Origin: Bacteroidota bacterium
GTDB lineage: Bacteria; Bacteroidota; Bacteroidia; Cytophagales; Cytophagaceae
DNA: 64,000 nt
NCBI GenBank assembly: GCA_023392125.1
Contig: JAEVZS010000007.1
Span: 62,001-126,000, forward strand
Direction of reading: 5' to 3'
The translations under genes and the position numbers were made by a program. The notes beneath the pieces were generated by a model. The model saw only the letters and a program-made list of their open reading frames with translations, did not search any database and was not told the origin of the DNA. Of the stretch, positions 18,721 through 27,686 are shown piece after piece (the first letter of the stretch is position 1; the number at the start of each line of letters is the position of its first letter).

Positions 18721-20996
18721 AAATTATTCTTCTGACTATATGCCTGAGCATCTACTACTGCGATGGCAACCATATTTACAATTTCACGAACCGAACTTCC
18801 GAGCTGTAATACATGGACCGGTTTCTTCATTCCCATCAGTACGGGGCCTATAGCCTCAGCTCCGCCTATTTCATGTACCAGCTTATAAGCGACATTGCCG
18901 GAAGCCAGATCCGGGAATATAAGCGTATTGGCTCCCTCGGAAGCCAGTGTACTAAAAGGATAATGCTCCTGCAATAAGGCCGGATTAACAGCAATATTTG
19001 CCTGCATCTCTCCATCAATGATCAGATCGGGATGTTTCTTTTTGATAAGCTCGGTTGCTTTACGAACCTTATCCGGCAACTGCCCCTTGCCTGCCCCGAA
19101 ATTGGTATAGGACAACATGGCTACCCTTGGCTCTATATCGAAAAAACGAACTGTGCGTGCGGTAAGACCGGCAATATCTACCAGATCTTCGGCAGATGGT
19201 TCTGTATTGACTGTTGTATCGGCAAAAAAATATGTCCCGGCTTTATTGAGTATAATATACATCCCGGCAACCCTGTTTACATCATTCTCCACTCCGATAA
19301 CATGCAAAGCCGGACGAATTGTAGCGGCATAATCCATGGTAAGGCCTGAAATAAGCGCATCTGCTTCGCCAAGCTCGACCATCATGGCGCCAAAGTAATT
19401 ACGCTCTTTCATCATCCGGCGACCTTCAAACTGGGTTACCCCTTTTCTCTGCCTGCGCTCAAACAGAATGTCTCCGTAGTAGTTCCTCTTCTCCTTCTCC
19501 TCTGCCGGATTAATTATCTTACAATGAGTGAGGCCCAGCTGATGCTCTTCAATAAGTCCAAGAATTGTATCTTTTCTTCCCAGAAATATCGGCTCCGCAA
19601 TCCCTTCATCTACAATAATCTGAGCAGCTTTAAGAATCTTGTAGTTGTCTGCTTCGGCAAATACGACCTTCTTGGGATTCTGTCTTGCCCTTGATATGAT
19701 CCGGCTCATTAATTTCTGGTCTATACCAATACGCTGCTGCAGCTCCATATGGTATTTATCCCAGTCCTCAATAGTTTTTCGGGCAACTCCCGACTGAATG
19801 GCCGCTTTGGCAACAGCCGGCGCAAGGGTAGTGATCAGTCTCGGATCAAGGGGTTTCGGAATAAGATAGTTTTTCCCAAATGTAATCTTCCGTTCTCCGT
19901 AAGCTTTATTGACCAGATCAGGAACGGGTTCTTTTGCCAGGCCGGCCAGCGCCTTAATGGCAGCCAGCTTCATCTCTTCATTGATTTCTCTGGCCATTAC
20001 ATCCAGGGCACCCCTGAATATATAGGGAAAACCCAGAACATTATTTACCTGATTAGGGTGATCTGACCGTCCGGTCGCCATAATGATGTCTTTCCGGCTG
20101 GCAATAGCAAGATCATAATCTATTTCCGGTACAGGATTGGCAAGCGCAAATACAATCGGATTATCTGCCATTAGCTTCAGGCTATCGGGAGATAGAATAT
20201 TTCCCGCAGATAATCCCAGAAAAACATCTGCCTCTTTCAGCGCCTCTTCCAATGTATGTATATCCCGTTCTGTAGCGAACCCCCTTCTGATCTCATCCAG
20301 ATCCTCCCGGTCTTCCCTCAAAACACCGTTTATATCCAGCATTACAATATTTTCAGCTTTAGCTCCAAGCTCCAGATAGATCCTGGTACAGGCAATAGCC
20401 GCAGCTCCTGCTCCTGATATTACTATACGGACTTCTTCCAGTTTTTTGCCAGCCAGCTCAAGTGCATTGATTAATGCAGCTCCGGAAATAATTGCCGTAC
20501 CATGCTGATCATCATGCATGACCGGAATATTCATTTTCTCGCGAAGCTTTTTTTCAATTTCGAAACATTCCGGCGCTTTGATATCCTCGAGATTAATCCC
20601 GCCAAAAGTCGGTTCGAGCGCTGATACGATCTTTACAAACTCATCGGGGTCGAGGCAGTCAACCTCTATATCAAAAACATCAATCCCTGCGAATTTTTTA
20701 AAAAGAACCCCTTTCCCCTCCATAACCGGCTTCGATGCCTCCGGACCTATATTGCCCAGACCAAGCACCGCTGTTCCATTCGATATTACAGCGACCAGAT
20801 TACCTTTAGCCGTATATTTATATACATTTTCCTTGTTTTCAGCAATTTCCCTGCAAGGCTCAGCTACCCCGGGAGAATAAGCCAATGCAAGATCCAGCTG
20901 GCTTCCTAACATTTTAGTCGGCTGCACCTCTATCTTACCAGGCGGCTCCTGACTATGGTAGTTAAGAGCATCTTCTTTTCTAATATTTAAAGACAT
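18717..20996 (-). CDS. maeB: NADP-dependent malic enzyme with C-terminal phosphotransacetylase-like domain
   Basis: A 759-residue MaeB-type enzyme that decarboxylates malate to pyruvate and supplies NADPH. The N-terminal part carries the malic domain (YSPGVAEPCREIA about residue 40; catalytic KxxxFAGID region) and the NAD(P)-binding domain (ISGAGAAAIAC about 195; NPVPEI about 290). From about residue 430 to the end it is related to phosphate acetyltransferase, a domain known in MaeB proteins to act in acetyl-CoA-responsive allosteric control without PTA activity. It is the first gene of the operon with ruvA and sprA. A TAAATTTG -7 box lies 25 bases upstream. Confidence 0.95.
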   Translation of the reverse strand: MSLNIRKEDALNYHSQEPPGKIEVQPTKMLGSQLDLALAYSPGVAEPCREIAENKENVYKYTAKGNLVAVISNGTAVLGLGNIGPEASKPVMEGKGVLFKKFAGIDVFDIEVDCLDPDEFVKIVSALEPTFGGINLEDIKAPECFEIEKKLREKMNIPVMHDDQHGTAIISGAALINALELAGKKLEEVRIVISGAGAAAIACTRIYLELGAKAENIVMLDINGVLREDREDLDEIRRGFATERDIHTLEEALKEADVFLGLSAGNILSPDSLKLMADNPIVFALANPVPEIDYDLAIASRKDIIMATGRSDHPNQVNNVLGFPYIFRGALDVMAREINEEMKLAAIKALAGLAKEPVPDLVNKAYGERKITFGKNYLIPKPLDPRLITTLAPAVAKAAIQSGVARKTIEDWDKYHMELQQRIGIDQKLMSRIISRARQNPKKVVFAEADNYKILKAAQIIVDEGIAEPIFLGRKDTILGLIEEHQLGLTHCKIINPAEEKEKRNYYGDILFERRQRKGVTQFEGRRMMKERNYFGAMMVELGEADALISGLTMDYAATIRPALHVIGVENDVNRVAGMYIILNKAGTYFFADTTVNTEPSAEDLVDIAGLTARTVRFFDIEPRVAMLSYTNFGAGKGQLPDKVRKATELIKKKHPDLIIDGEMQANIAVNPALLQEHYPFSTLASEGANTLIFPDLASGNVAYKLVHEIGGAEAIGPVLMGMKKPVHVLQLGSSVREIVNMVAIAVVDAQAYSQKNNL

Positions 20997-21020
20997 AAAA
21001 ATGGGGCTCTGATTAACTCA

Positions 21021-21028
21021 CAAATTTA
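21021..21028 (-). promoter_or_regulatory. Candidate -7 element for the maeB-ruvA-sprA operon
   Basis: TAAATTTG on the minus strand is an exact TAnnTTTG match, 25-32 bases upstream of the maeB ATG. If real it drives sprA as well, since no other promoter-like site was seen within the operon. Confidence 0.45.
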
Positions 21029-21102
21029 CCACTATTTAGATCGAAAAAAACCGAATTATCCTTTAAAAAAAGCAGAAATAGAAGTAAAAAACGAAAAATG
21101 CA

Positions 21103-21110
21103 TAAATTTG
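21103..21110 (+). promoter_or_regulatory. Candidate -7 element upstream of the CPA1 antiporter
   Basis: TAAATTTG on the plus strand, about 140 bases before the TTG start, in the 253-base divergent AT-rich region shared with maeB. No -33 element was identified. Confidence 0.3.
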
Positions 21111-21249
21111 TCTTATCTGAACAGACTATATGCATTTAACAATACATATATTATTATGCGCATAGCTTTATTTTAAAGGTATTATTTTCTATTAAATAAG
21201 AGCCTGAAACCTTAAATTATTGTATCATTAATTAAAATTATTTTACGTT

Positions 21250-22500
21250 TTGAGTTTACTTGCCGTGTTTTCGTTCCTGCTGGTTTTTTCAGCAGTTTTT
21301 TCCTGGTTCAATATCCGTTTTATAAAACTGCCTGCCAGTATAGGACTGATGCTTCTGGGAATTGTCTTTTCGCTGATTGTTCTGATCTCCGGCTCATTTT
21401 CTCTCCAGTTTCATGAGCAGGTCAAGGATATCCTGCTTCAAATCGATTTTTCCGAATTTGTTCTTGACTTCCTTCTGAGCTTTCTGCTATTCGCCGGAGC
21501 GTTGCATACTGACATTAACAAGCTGGCTAATTCCCGCTGGCCAATTCTGATCTTCGCCACCTTCGGAGTAGTCATAAGCACTTTTCTTGTGGGAACTGCT
21601 CTTTTTTATGGCCTTCCGCTCGTAGGCATTCATATCAAATATGTCCACTGCCTTCTCTTCGGAGCGCTTATTTCCCCAACGGACCCGATTGCTGTAATGG
21701 GGATACTGAAAAAAATGAATCTTTCAGAAAAGCTGGAGTCAAAAATAACCGGTGAGTCATTATTTAACGATGGTCTTGCGGTTGTACTTTTTGCAACACT
21801 ATATCAGATTGGTCTGAATGGGACGGAAGAAGTCACCGTCGAAAATGTAGGATTTGTCCTTTTGCAGGAAATAGGCGGCGGGTTGCTGCTGGGGCTGGCA
21901 GCCGGCTATGTTGCTTATCTCCTTATCCGCTCCATTGACCATTACCAGACTGAAGTACTGATCACCGTTGCTCTTGTAATCGGAAGCTATACACTAGCTT
22001 CTTTTCTTCATTTCTCGGGTCCGCTTACAGTAGTTCTCGCCGGATTGTTTATCGGAAATAAAAGCAGAACTACAGCCATGTCGCACCAGAGTCTGGATTA
22101 TGTAAACAAGTTCTGGGAAATGATTGATGAGATACTGAATACCGCACTCTTCCTCCTCATGGGTTTCGAGGTGCTTGTTGTAGATCTTACTCCCCGGCAT
22201 TTTATTATTGGTATCCTGGCCGCCATCGCCGTTGTTGTGAGCAGGTATCTCTCACTTTCACTTCCCTCTTTTCTTTTCGGCCTTAAAAAGACTTTTGAGC
22301 CCAATACATTGAAAATACTGACCTGGGGCGGTCTTCGCGGCGGAATTTCCATTGCGCTTGCCTTGTCGATACATCCGGCCATGGACAGGGATTTTCTTGT
22401 AGCGCTGACCTATGTGGTAGTACTTTTCTCCATATTCGCACAAGGCCTCACTATTGAAAAAGTTATTAATTACCTCAATCGCAAAGAGTCCCTGAGATAG
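21250..22500 (+). CDS. CPA1-family sodium/proton antiporter (NhaP-like)
   Basis: A 416-residue polytopic membrane protein with about 12 hydrophobic segments. The ion-binding signatures of the CPA1 family are clear: ISPTDPIAVMGIL (about residues 141-153), GESLFNDGLAVVLF (about 168-181) and, near the C-terminus, TWGGLRGGISIALALS. It should exchange Na+ (or K+) for H+ in the inner membrane. The start used is a TTG; no ATG lies nearby and the first hydrophobic segment begins directly after it. The gene stands alone, divergent from maeB and followed by a long hairpin. Confidence 0.9.
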   Translation: MSLLAVFSFLLVFSAVFSWFNIRFIKLPASIGLMLLGIVFSLIVLISGSFSLQFHEQVKDILLQIDFSEFVLDFLLSFLLFAGALHTDINKLANSRWPILIFATFGVVISTFLVGTALFYGLPLVGIHIKYVHCLLFGALISPTDPIAVMGILKKMNLSEKLESKITGESLFNDGLAVVLFATLYQIGLNGTEEVTVENVGFVLLQEIGGGLLLGLAAGYVAYLLIRSIDHYQTEVLITVALVIGSYTLASFLHFSGPLTVVLAGLFIGNKSRTTAMSHQSLDYVNKFWEMIDEILNTALFLLMGFEVLVVDLTPRHFIIGILAAIAVVVSRYLSLSLPSFLFGLKKTFEPNTLKILTWGGLRGGISIALALSIHPAMDRDFLVALTYVVVLFSIFAQGLTIEKVINYLNRKESLR

Positions 22501-22516
22501 AAATCTGATAGTTAAA

Positions 22517-22569
22517 AACAGCAGGATCCCTTTTACGTACGGTATGCCGTACAAAGGATCCTGCTGTTA
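22517..22569 (+). terminator. Long hairpin after the antiporter gene
   Basis: A 13-bp perfect outer stem (AACAGCAGGATCC / GGATCCTGCTGTT) encloses a second stem (GTACGG / CCGTAC), forming an extended two-part hairpin 17 bases after the stop codon. The T run that follows is weak (TTATTTCC). Confidence 0.7.
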
Positions 22570-22730
22570 TTTCCTACCCAAATGTCGAAGAAGCTCTATA
22601 CTACTTATATTAGGGTCGAAATCAGAATTTATTTATATTTCATAAGGCAAAATCAAACATTTCTTCTTTTCACCAGTATAGAAATCCGGCCTGTTTTTTG
22701 ATTTGATACTTCAAACTTCAATACCTACTT

Positions 22731-23444
22731 ATGAAAACATTAAGAACTCTTTTACTTGGCTTATTCTTTATACCACTTACCCTAATAGCACAAAAAGAAA
22801 AATCAGCCGCTACACTATCCGCGACCGGTAGCGCATCGATGCAGGTAGCGCCCGACTGGATATCTGTTAATATGTCATTAAATGCCAAGCATGCGGACTA
22901 CGGAGAAGTCACCAAACTTCTCACGGCAAAATACAATCAACTTGAAAAACAGCTGATCATGGCTGGTTTCCGAAAAGAGGATCTTAAAACCATAAACTAT
23001 ACAATCAACAAAAATATAGTCTGGAACAATGGACGCAGTATTGACAGCGGATATGCAGGTAATCAAAGTCTCCTGATCGAATTTGACAATGATAACAAGA
23101 AAATTGCTAATCTCGTTAAGGCCCTGTCTAACGGTAAAGTAGACGTAAACTTCGGTTTTAACTTCGGACTCTCTGAAAAGAAAAAAGAAGAAACCAGACA
23201 GGAGCTGATAAAAAAAGCTGTAAAGGATGCGGAAAGCAAAGCTACAGTTATTGCTTCAACAGCCAATCTGAAATTGAGCCGGATCGCAAGAATTGACTAT
23301 GGGAAAATGGAGTTAAACCGTCCTGTTCCTATGTATGAAATGAGAGCAATGAAAGCGGATATGGCAGCAGAATCCTTCGGTGGTTTCAATGCTCAGGAGC
23401 TGGAGCTTTCGGATACAATACATATTATTTGGGAAGTTGAATAA
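22731..23444 (+). CDS. Periplasmic SIMPL-domain (DUF541) protein
   Basis: A 237-residue protein with a signal peptide (MKTLRTLLLGLFFIPLTLIAQ) and one SIMPL/DUF541 domain over almost all of the mature chain (SATGSASMQVAPDW at the start; LxLSRIARIDYG near residue 185). Members of the family, such as E. coli YggE, assemble into periplasmic rings and have been tied to oxidative stress tolerance; the molecular activity is not established. It is a single-gene unit bounded by hairpins on both sides. Confidence 0.85.
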   Translation: MKTLRTLLLGLFFIPLTLIAQKEKSAATLSATGSASMQVAPDWISVNMSLNAKHADYGEVTKLLTAKYNQLEKQLIMAGFRKEDLKTINYTINKNIVWNNGRSIDSGYAGNQSLLIEFDNDNKKIANLVKALSNGKVDVNFGFNFGLSEKKKEETRQELIKKAVKDAESKATVIASTANLKLSRIARIDYGKMELNRPVPMYEMRAMKADMAAESFGGFNAQELELSDTIHIIWEVE

Positions 23445-23449
23445 ACAAA

Positions 23450-23494
23450 CATCATAAAAAAGGCGAAACATTGTGTTTCGCCTTTTTTATGATG
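23450..23494. terminator. Perfect 21-bp bidirectional terminator
   Basis: A 21-bp perfect stem with a 3-base TTG loop and A/T runs on each arm, placed between the convergent SIMPL gene and the GH3-like gene. Confidence 0.9.
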
Positions 23495-23524
23495 CAGTGG
23501 CCTTTATTTAGTACACAATCTCCA

Positions 23525-25075
23525 TTATTTTGTTGTGCTCATCCGAACGTTTTCCCGGCTGGCAATAAAAGGCAGAAGGTCTTCAATAAAATCTCTGCTA
23601 TTTGATAATCTGGGCACCTTATTCTGCCCGCCCAGCTTTCCTCTTTTTTTCATCCAGTGGTAAAAGGTCCCAACCGGAGCTACGTGTATAACGGGCATCT
23701 GAAGTGCCATATCCTTATAGCGTTTGGCTTCGTAATCAGAATTGAGCTCTTTGAGTTTCTGATCGAGGCTATAGGTAAACTGTTCGAGACTGGCAGGAAG
23801 TGTCTGAAACTCGATTATCCATTCATGTCCTCCTTTTGAGCCATCACCGAAATATATGGGAGCTGCCGTAAAATCACTGATCAGCACATTGGCTTCGCGG
23901 CAGGCAGCCGTTATAGCCTGTTCGGCATTTTCTATAATCAGCTCCTCTCCGAATGCATTGATAAAATGCTTGGTACGGCCGGCAATTCTTATCCGAAATG
24001 GTTTCAGCGAGGTAAACTTGACTGTATCTCCGATTTTATAGCGCCACAAACCAGCATTGGTACTGATCACCATGGCATATATCTTTCCCAGCTCAACCTG
24101 ATCCAGTGTATATGCTTTGGGGTTTTCTTCATCTGCATGCTCAACAGGTATAAATTCATAGAAAACGCCATAATCTACCATCAGCATCATATCATCCGCC
24201 CCCAGCCGGTCCTGTAATCCAAAGAAGCCTTCGGAAGCATTATAGGTTTCCACATAGTGAATTCCCGGATCCGGAAAAAATTTTCTGAATACATCTTTGT
24301 ATGGATGAAACGCAACGGCTCCATGAAAGAATACCTCAAAATCAGGCCATACTTCATGAATATGCTTTTTACCTGTAAGCTGCAAGATACGTTCGAGCAA
24401 AACGATTGTCCAGGTAGGGACCCCTGAAATATTTGTTACTTTTTCCCTAATGGTATCTCTGGCAATACGTTCAATCTTTTCCTCCCATTCAGACATGGTA
24501 GCCACTTTTAACGAGGGAGTACGCACATATTCAGCCCAGACCGGCAAATTGGCCATAATCACTGCGGAAACATCTCCATAGAATGAATCGTTTCGGTAGG
24601 GGTTTTTTGTATAGGAACCACCGATAGCCAGCCCTTTTCCGGCAAACATTTTACTCTGCGGGTTATTACTGGCATACAGCGCAATCAGATCCTTACCGCC
24701 CTTATAATGCGTCTCATGTAAAGCCTCCCGGCTAACCGGAATAAATTTACTTTTGGCATTGGTAGTTCCGGAGGATTTTGAGAACCAGTGTACAGGACTG
24801 GACCATAGCACATTCTGCTCCCCTTTCATCACGCGTTCAATCCAGGGAGTCAGCTGTTCATATGAAGATACCGGAACTCTCTTCTGATAATCCTCATAAT
24901 TACTGACAGACTTATAGCCATGTAAACGCCCCCACTCCGTAGCAGCGCCTTTTGCGATCAGATTCTTAAACAGTTGATATTGCCTGGTATGCGGATTCTC
25001 CATCGCATAGCGAATCCTGTTTATGCGTTTTTTAAGAAAGCCGAGCAATATGGAATTTAGCAAGCTCAATTTCAA
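23525..25075 (-). CDS. GH3-family acyl-adenylate ligase-like protein
   Basis: A 516-residue member of the GH3 family (named after plant auxin-responsive acyl amido synthetases). The nucleotide-binding loop SKSSGTTNAKSKFIP lies near residues 98-112 and the mid-chain YNASEGFFG and C-terminal hinge (FTSLKPFRIRIAGRTKHFINAFGEE) are as in adenylate-forming enzymes. Plant enzymes join amino acids to hormones; the substrate of the bacterial proteins is unknown. The TTG start overlaps the lptB stop by four bases (TTGA), so it is translationally coupled to the lipopolysaccharide-export ATPase, which suggests, without proving, an envelope-related substrate. The start is not ATG, but no alternative keeps the N-terminus. 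Confidence 0.85.
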   Translation of the reverse strand: MKLSLLNSILLGFLKKRINRIRYAMENPHTRQYQLFKNLIAKGAATEWGRLHGYKSVSNYEDYQKRVPVSSYEQLTPWIERVMKGEQNVLWSSPVHWFSKSSGTTNAKSKFIPVSREALHETHYKGGKDLIALYASNNPQSKMFAGKGLAIGGSYTKNPYRNDSFYGDVSAVIMANLPVWAEYVRTPSLKVATMSEWEEKIERIARDTIREKVTNISGVPTWTIVLLERILQLTGKKHIHEVWPDFEVFFHGAVAFHPYKDVFRKFFPDPGIHYVETYNASEGFFGLQDRLGADDMMLMVDYGVFYEFIPVEHADEENPKAYTLDQVELGKIYAMVISTNAGLWRYKIGDTVKFTSLKPFRIRIAGRTKHFINAFGEELIIENAEQAITAACREANVLISDFTAAPIYFGDGSKGGHEWIIEFQTLPASLEQFTYSLDQKLKELNSDYEAKRYKDMALQMPVIHVAPVGTFYHWMKKRGKLGGQNKVPRLSNSRDFIEDLLPFIASRENVRMSTTK

Positions 25076-25812
25076 ACGAGGTCTTTTCTTTTTAACTCAA
25101 AATGCTGTCCGAGATATACCCGACGTACCTGTTCGTCAGCTGCTAGGTCCTCAGCAGTACCAGACTTTAATATTTTTCCTTCAAACAAGAGATAGGCTCT
25201 GTCGGTGATAGACAGTGTCTCATTCACATTGTGGTCTGTAATCAGGATACCGATATTCTTGTGCTTTAGCCGGGCTACAATCGTCTGTATTTCCTCAACT
25301 GCAATGGGATCGACACCGGCAAAAGGCTCATCCAGCAATACAAAGCTCGGGTCAACGGCCAGCGCTCTGGCTATTTCTGTCCTCCGACGTTCCCCGCCTG
25401 AAAGCACCATACCCAGATTTTTCCGGACTTTGGTAAGGCTAAATTCCTCCAGCAGCTCTTCTACACGGGCTTTGCGTTCCGCTTTGGTTTTGTCGGTCAT
25501 TTCCAGCACAGCCATGATATTTTCTTCCACGCTCAGGGTTCTGAATACCGAAGCTTCCTGAGCCAGATATCCTACACCATTCCGCGCCCTCATATACATG
25601 GGCAATTTGGTAATATCGGTATTCTCAAGGAATATTTTACCTTCATTGGGCTTAATCAAGCCTACCATCATATAAAAACAGGTTGTTTTTCCAGCACCGT
25701 TTGGTCCAAGCAGTCCAACAATTTCTCCCTGTTTTACTTCGACTGACACATTGTTAACGACCGTCCTGGCCTTGTATCTTTTTATCAGATGTTCTGCCCG
25801 TAATACCTTCAT
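25072..25812 (-). CDS. lptB: Lipopolysaccharide export ABC transporter ATPase LptB
   Basis: A 246-residue ABC ATPase. Walker A is GPNGAGKTT (36-44), the signature is LSGGE (137-141), Walker B with the catalytic Glu is FVLLDEP (Glu162), and the switch His is His194 in LITDHNV. The closest family pattern is LptB (LSGGERRRTEIARAL, EPFAGVDPIAVEEIQ), the motor that with LptFG extracts lipopolysaccharide from the inner membrane. It starts three bases after the recJ stop and its own stop overlaps the GH3-like gene start, so recJ-lptB-GH3 is one transcript. The permease genes lptF and lptG are not in the window. Confidence 0.95.
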   Translation of the reverse strand: MKVLRAEHLIKRYKARTVVNNVSVEVKQGEIVGLLGPNGAGKTTCFYMMVGLIKPNEGKIFLENTDITKLPMYMRARNGVGYLAQEASVFRTLSVEENIMAVLEMTDKTKAERKARVEELLEEFSLTKVRKNLGMVLSGGERRRTEIARALAVDPSFVLLDEPFAGVDPIAVEEIQTIVARLKHKNIGILITDHNVNETLSITDRAYLLFEGKILKSGTAEDLAADEQVRRVYLGQHFELKRKDLV

Positions 25813-25815
25813 AAA

Positions 25816-27513
25816 TTAGTCTCGGAACTTAATGTCTTTAATATTCAGCTGCAACGTAGTTCTACCATTGAAGGTATTTTCCTCAATACTATAACAAACG
25901 TCAAATACTTCTCCCCTCTTTATCCTGTCATACACATCCGGCATATTAAAACCTATCGCCTCATATACCGGACCATCTTCATTCTGCTGCAAATACAGCT
26001 TCAGATGTTTGTCTTTTAACAATTTTCCACGTCCATTGTCACGAACACGTCCGGACATAAAAACGGGGTTAAGATTACCGGGACCAAAAGGCCCCATTTG
26101 TTTAACAATATTAAAAAATTTCCAGTCAATTTTGTTTAGCAAAATCACACTATCTATTTCTATGGCAGGAATCATGTCTTCCTCTCCCAGCATACTTCTG
26201 GTTACTTCCTCAAAGCGCTGCCTGAAAAGCTCCACATCTTCCACTCTGAGCGTCAACCCCGCAGCATGTGTATGCCCCCCGTACTGAATCAGCAGATCAG
26301 AGCACTTTTCAATTGCTTCATAAAGATCAAATCCTGATATCGAACGCGCTGAACCGGAAGCCAGATTGTTGGACTCTGTCAGAATAATCGTCGGACGATA
26401 AAATCGTTCAATACACCTGGAAGCAACAATCCCCACAACCCCTTTATGCCAGTCCGGCTTATACAATACAGTAGACCGGTATTCCGCTTCAATCATTTCC
26501 AGCGCTTCTTCGGTAATCGAAGAATCAAGGTCCCTTCTGACTTTATTGTGCTCATCGATCTTCCGGGCTATAGCGTTTACTTTCTGTTCATCCCCGGCCA
26601 GCAATAATTCAACTGCTGCTCCGGCATGCTCTATACGCCCTGCTGCATTTATTCTGGGTGCGAGGCCAAACAGAATTTTATTGATATCCAGCCCTTCACT
26701 GATATCCGCTACCTTTATCAGCCCCTTTATTCCGGGACGACATGCTTTATTCAGCACTCTCAGCCCCCAATAAGTAAATATTCTGTTCTCTCCGGTAATG
26801 GGAACAATATCACTTGCGATACTTATAGCCAGCAAATCAAGATACTCCCACAGCTCTTCGGTGTTTCGTCCGGTTTTCAAGCAAAAACCCTGCAGAAGTT
26901 TAAATCCGACCCCACATCCCGACAATTCTTTATAAGGATATGTACAATCCGCCTGTTTCGGGTCTAAAACAGCCAATGCCGGGGGCAGGTTTTCAGGATC
27001 CGGATTATGATGATCACATACAATAAAATCAATTCCCGCACTGGCAGCCTCTTTTATACGGTCAACGGCCTTTATCCCGCAATCCAGACTTATGATAAGA
27101 TCAACATTATGCTCAGCAGCCAGCACTATGCTGCGTTCTGAAATACCATATCCCTCCTTGTACCTGTCCGGTATATAATAGTCAATATTTGAGTATATGC
27201 GTGAAAAAAAGCCATAGACCATGGTAACAGCAGTGGTTCCATCCACATCATAATCCCCGTAAATCAGTATGCGGTGATTATTGTTCAGCGCCTGGACAAT
27301 CCGGTCAACGGCTTTATCCATATCCTTCATCAGAAACGGATCATGAATATGACTGAGCGAAGGTCGGAAAAAATCTCGGGCCTGTTCATATGTCGCAATT
27401 CCCCTTTGAACCAGAATCATAGCCAGCTCGCTGCTTATATTGATTGCCCTGGCCAGGGAATCAGTCAGATCTCCCGGAGGCTTGTCAGCATATGTCCACT
27501 TTTTCTCAGGCAT
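25816..27513 (-). CDS. recJ: Single-stranded-DNA-specific exonuclease RecJ
   Basis: A 565-residue 5'-3' exonuclease used in RecF-pathway recombination and mismatch repair. Metal-binding motifs of the DHH superfamily are clear: YGDYDVDGTTA (about residue 83), ISLDCGI, VCDHHNPDP (about 160) and, in the DHHA1 domain, GGHTHAAGL. A C-terminal OB fold follows. The open frame extends 17 codons further upstream to 27564, but that stretch (hydrophobic and Phe-rich) is unlike RecJ N-termini, so the ATG at 27513 (MPEKKW) was chosen. First gene of the recJ-lptB-GH3 operon. Confidence 0.94.
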   Translation of the reverse strand: MPEKKWTYADKPPGDLTDSLARAINISSELAMILVQRGIATYEQARDFFRPSLSHIHDPFLMKDMDKAVDRIVQALNNNHRILIYGDYDVDGTTAVTMVYGFFSRIYSNIDYYIPDRYKEGYGISERSIVLAAEHNVDLIISLDCGIKAVDRIKEAASAGIDFIVCDHHNPDPENLPPALAVLDPKQADCTYPYKELSGCGVGFKLLQGFCLKTGRNTEELWEYLDLLAISIASDIVPITGENRIFTYWGLRVLNKACRPGIKGLIKVADISEGLDINKILFGLAPRINAAGRIEHAGAAVELLLAGDEQKVNAIARKIDEHNKVRRDLDSSITEEALEMIEAEYRSTVLYKPDWHKGVVGIVASRCIERFYRPTIILTESNNLASGSARSISGFDLYEAIEKCSDLLIQYGGHTHAAGLTLRVEDVELFRQRFEEVTRSMLGEEDMIPAIEIDSVILLNKIDWKFFNIVKQMGPFGPGNLNPVFMSGRVRDNGRGKLLKDKHLKLYLQQNEDGPVYEAIGFNMPDVYDRIKRGEVFDVCYSIEENTFNGRTTLQLNIKDIKFRD

Positions 27514-27686
27514 ATGCAAAAATATAAAAATAAACGTGTCTGTCTGATGTCTTCTTTTCAACAAATGCTGACGTTACATCTTAATTTGATTATTCATTGA
27601 AAAAAGTGTAAAAAATAACGACCTTTAACAACTATATAATCCAAATAATAAGAATACAACCCACCCAATAAATTTAACTATTATAG

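Noticed and set aside
27514..27564. Longer recJ start adding 17 residues
   Set aside because: The extra residues are a Phe-rich stretch unlike RecJ N-termini, and the internal ATG at 27513 is better placed.
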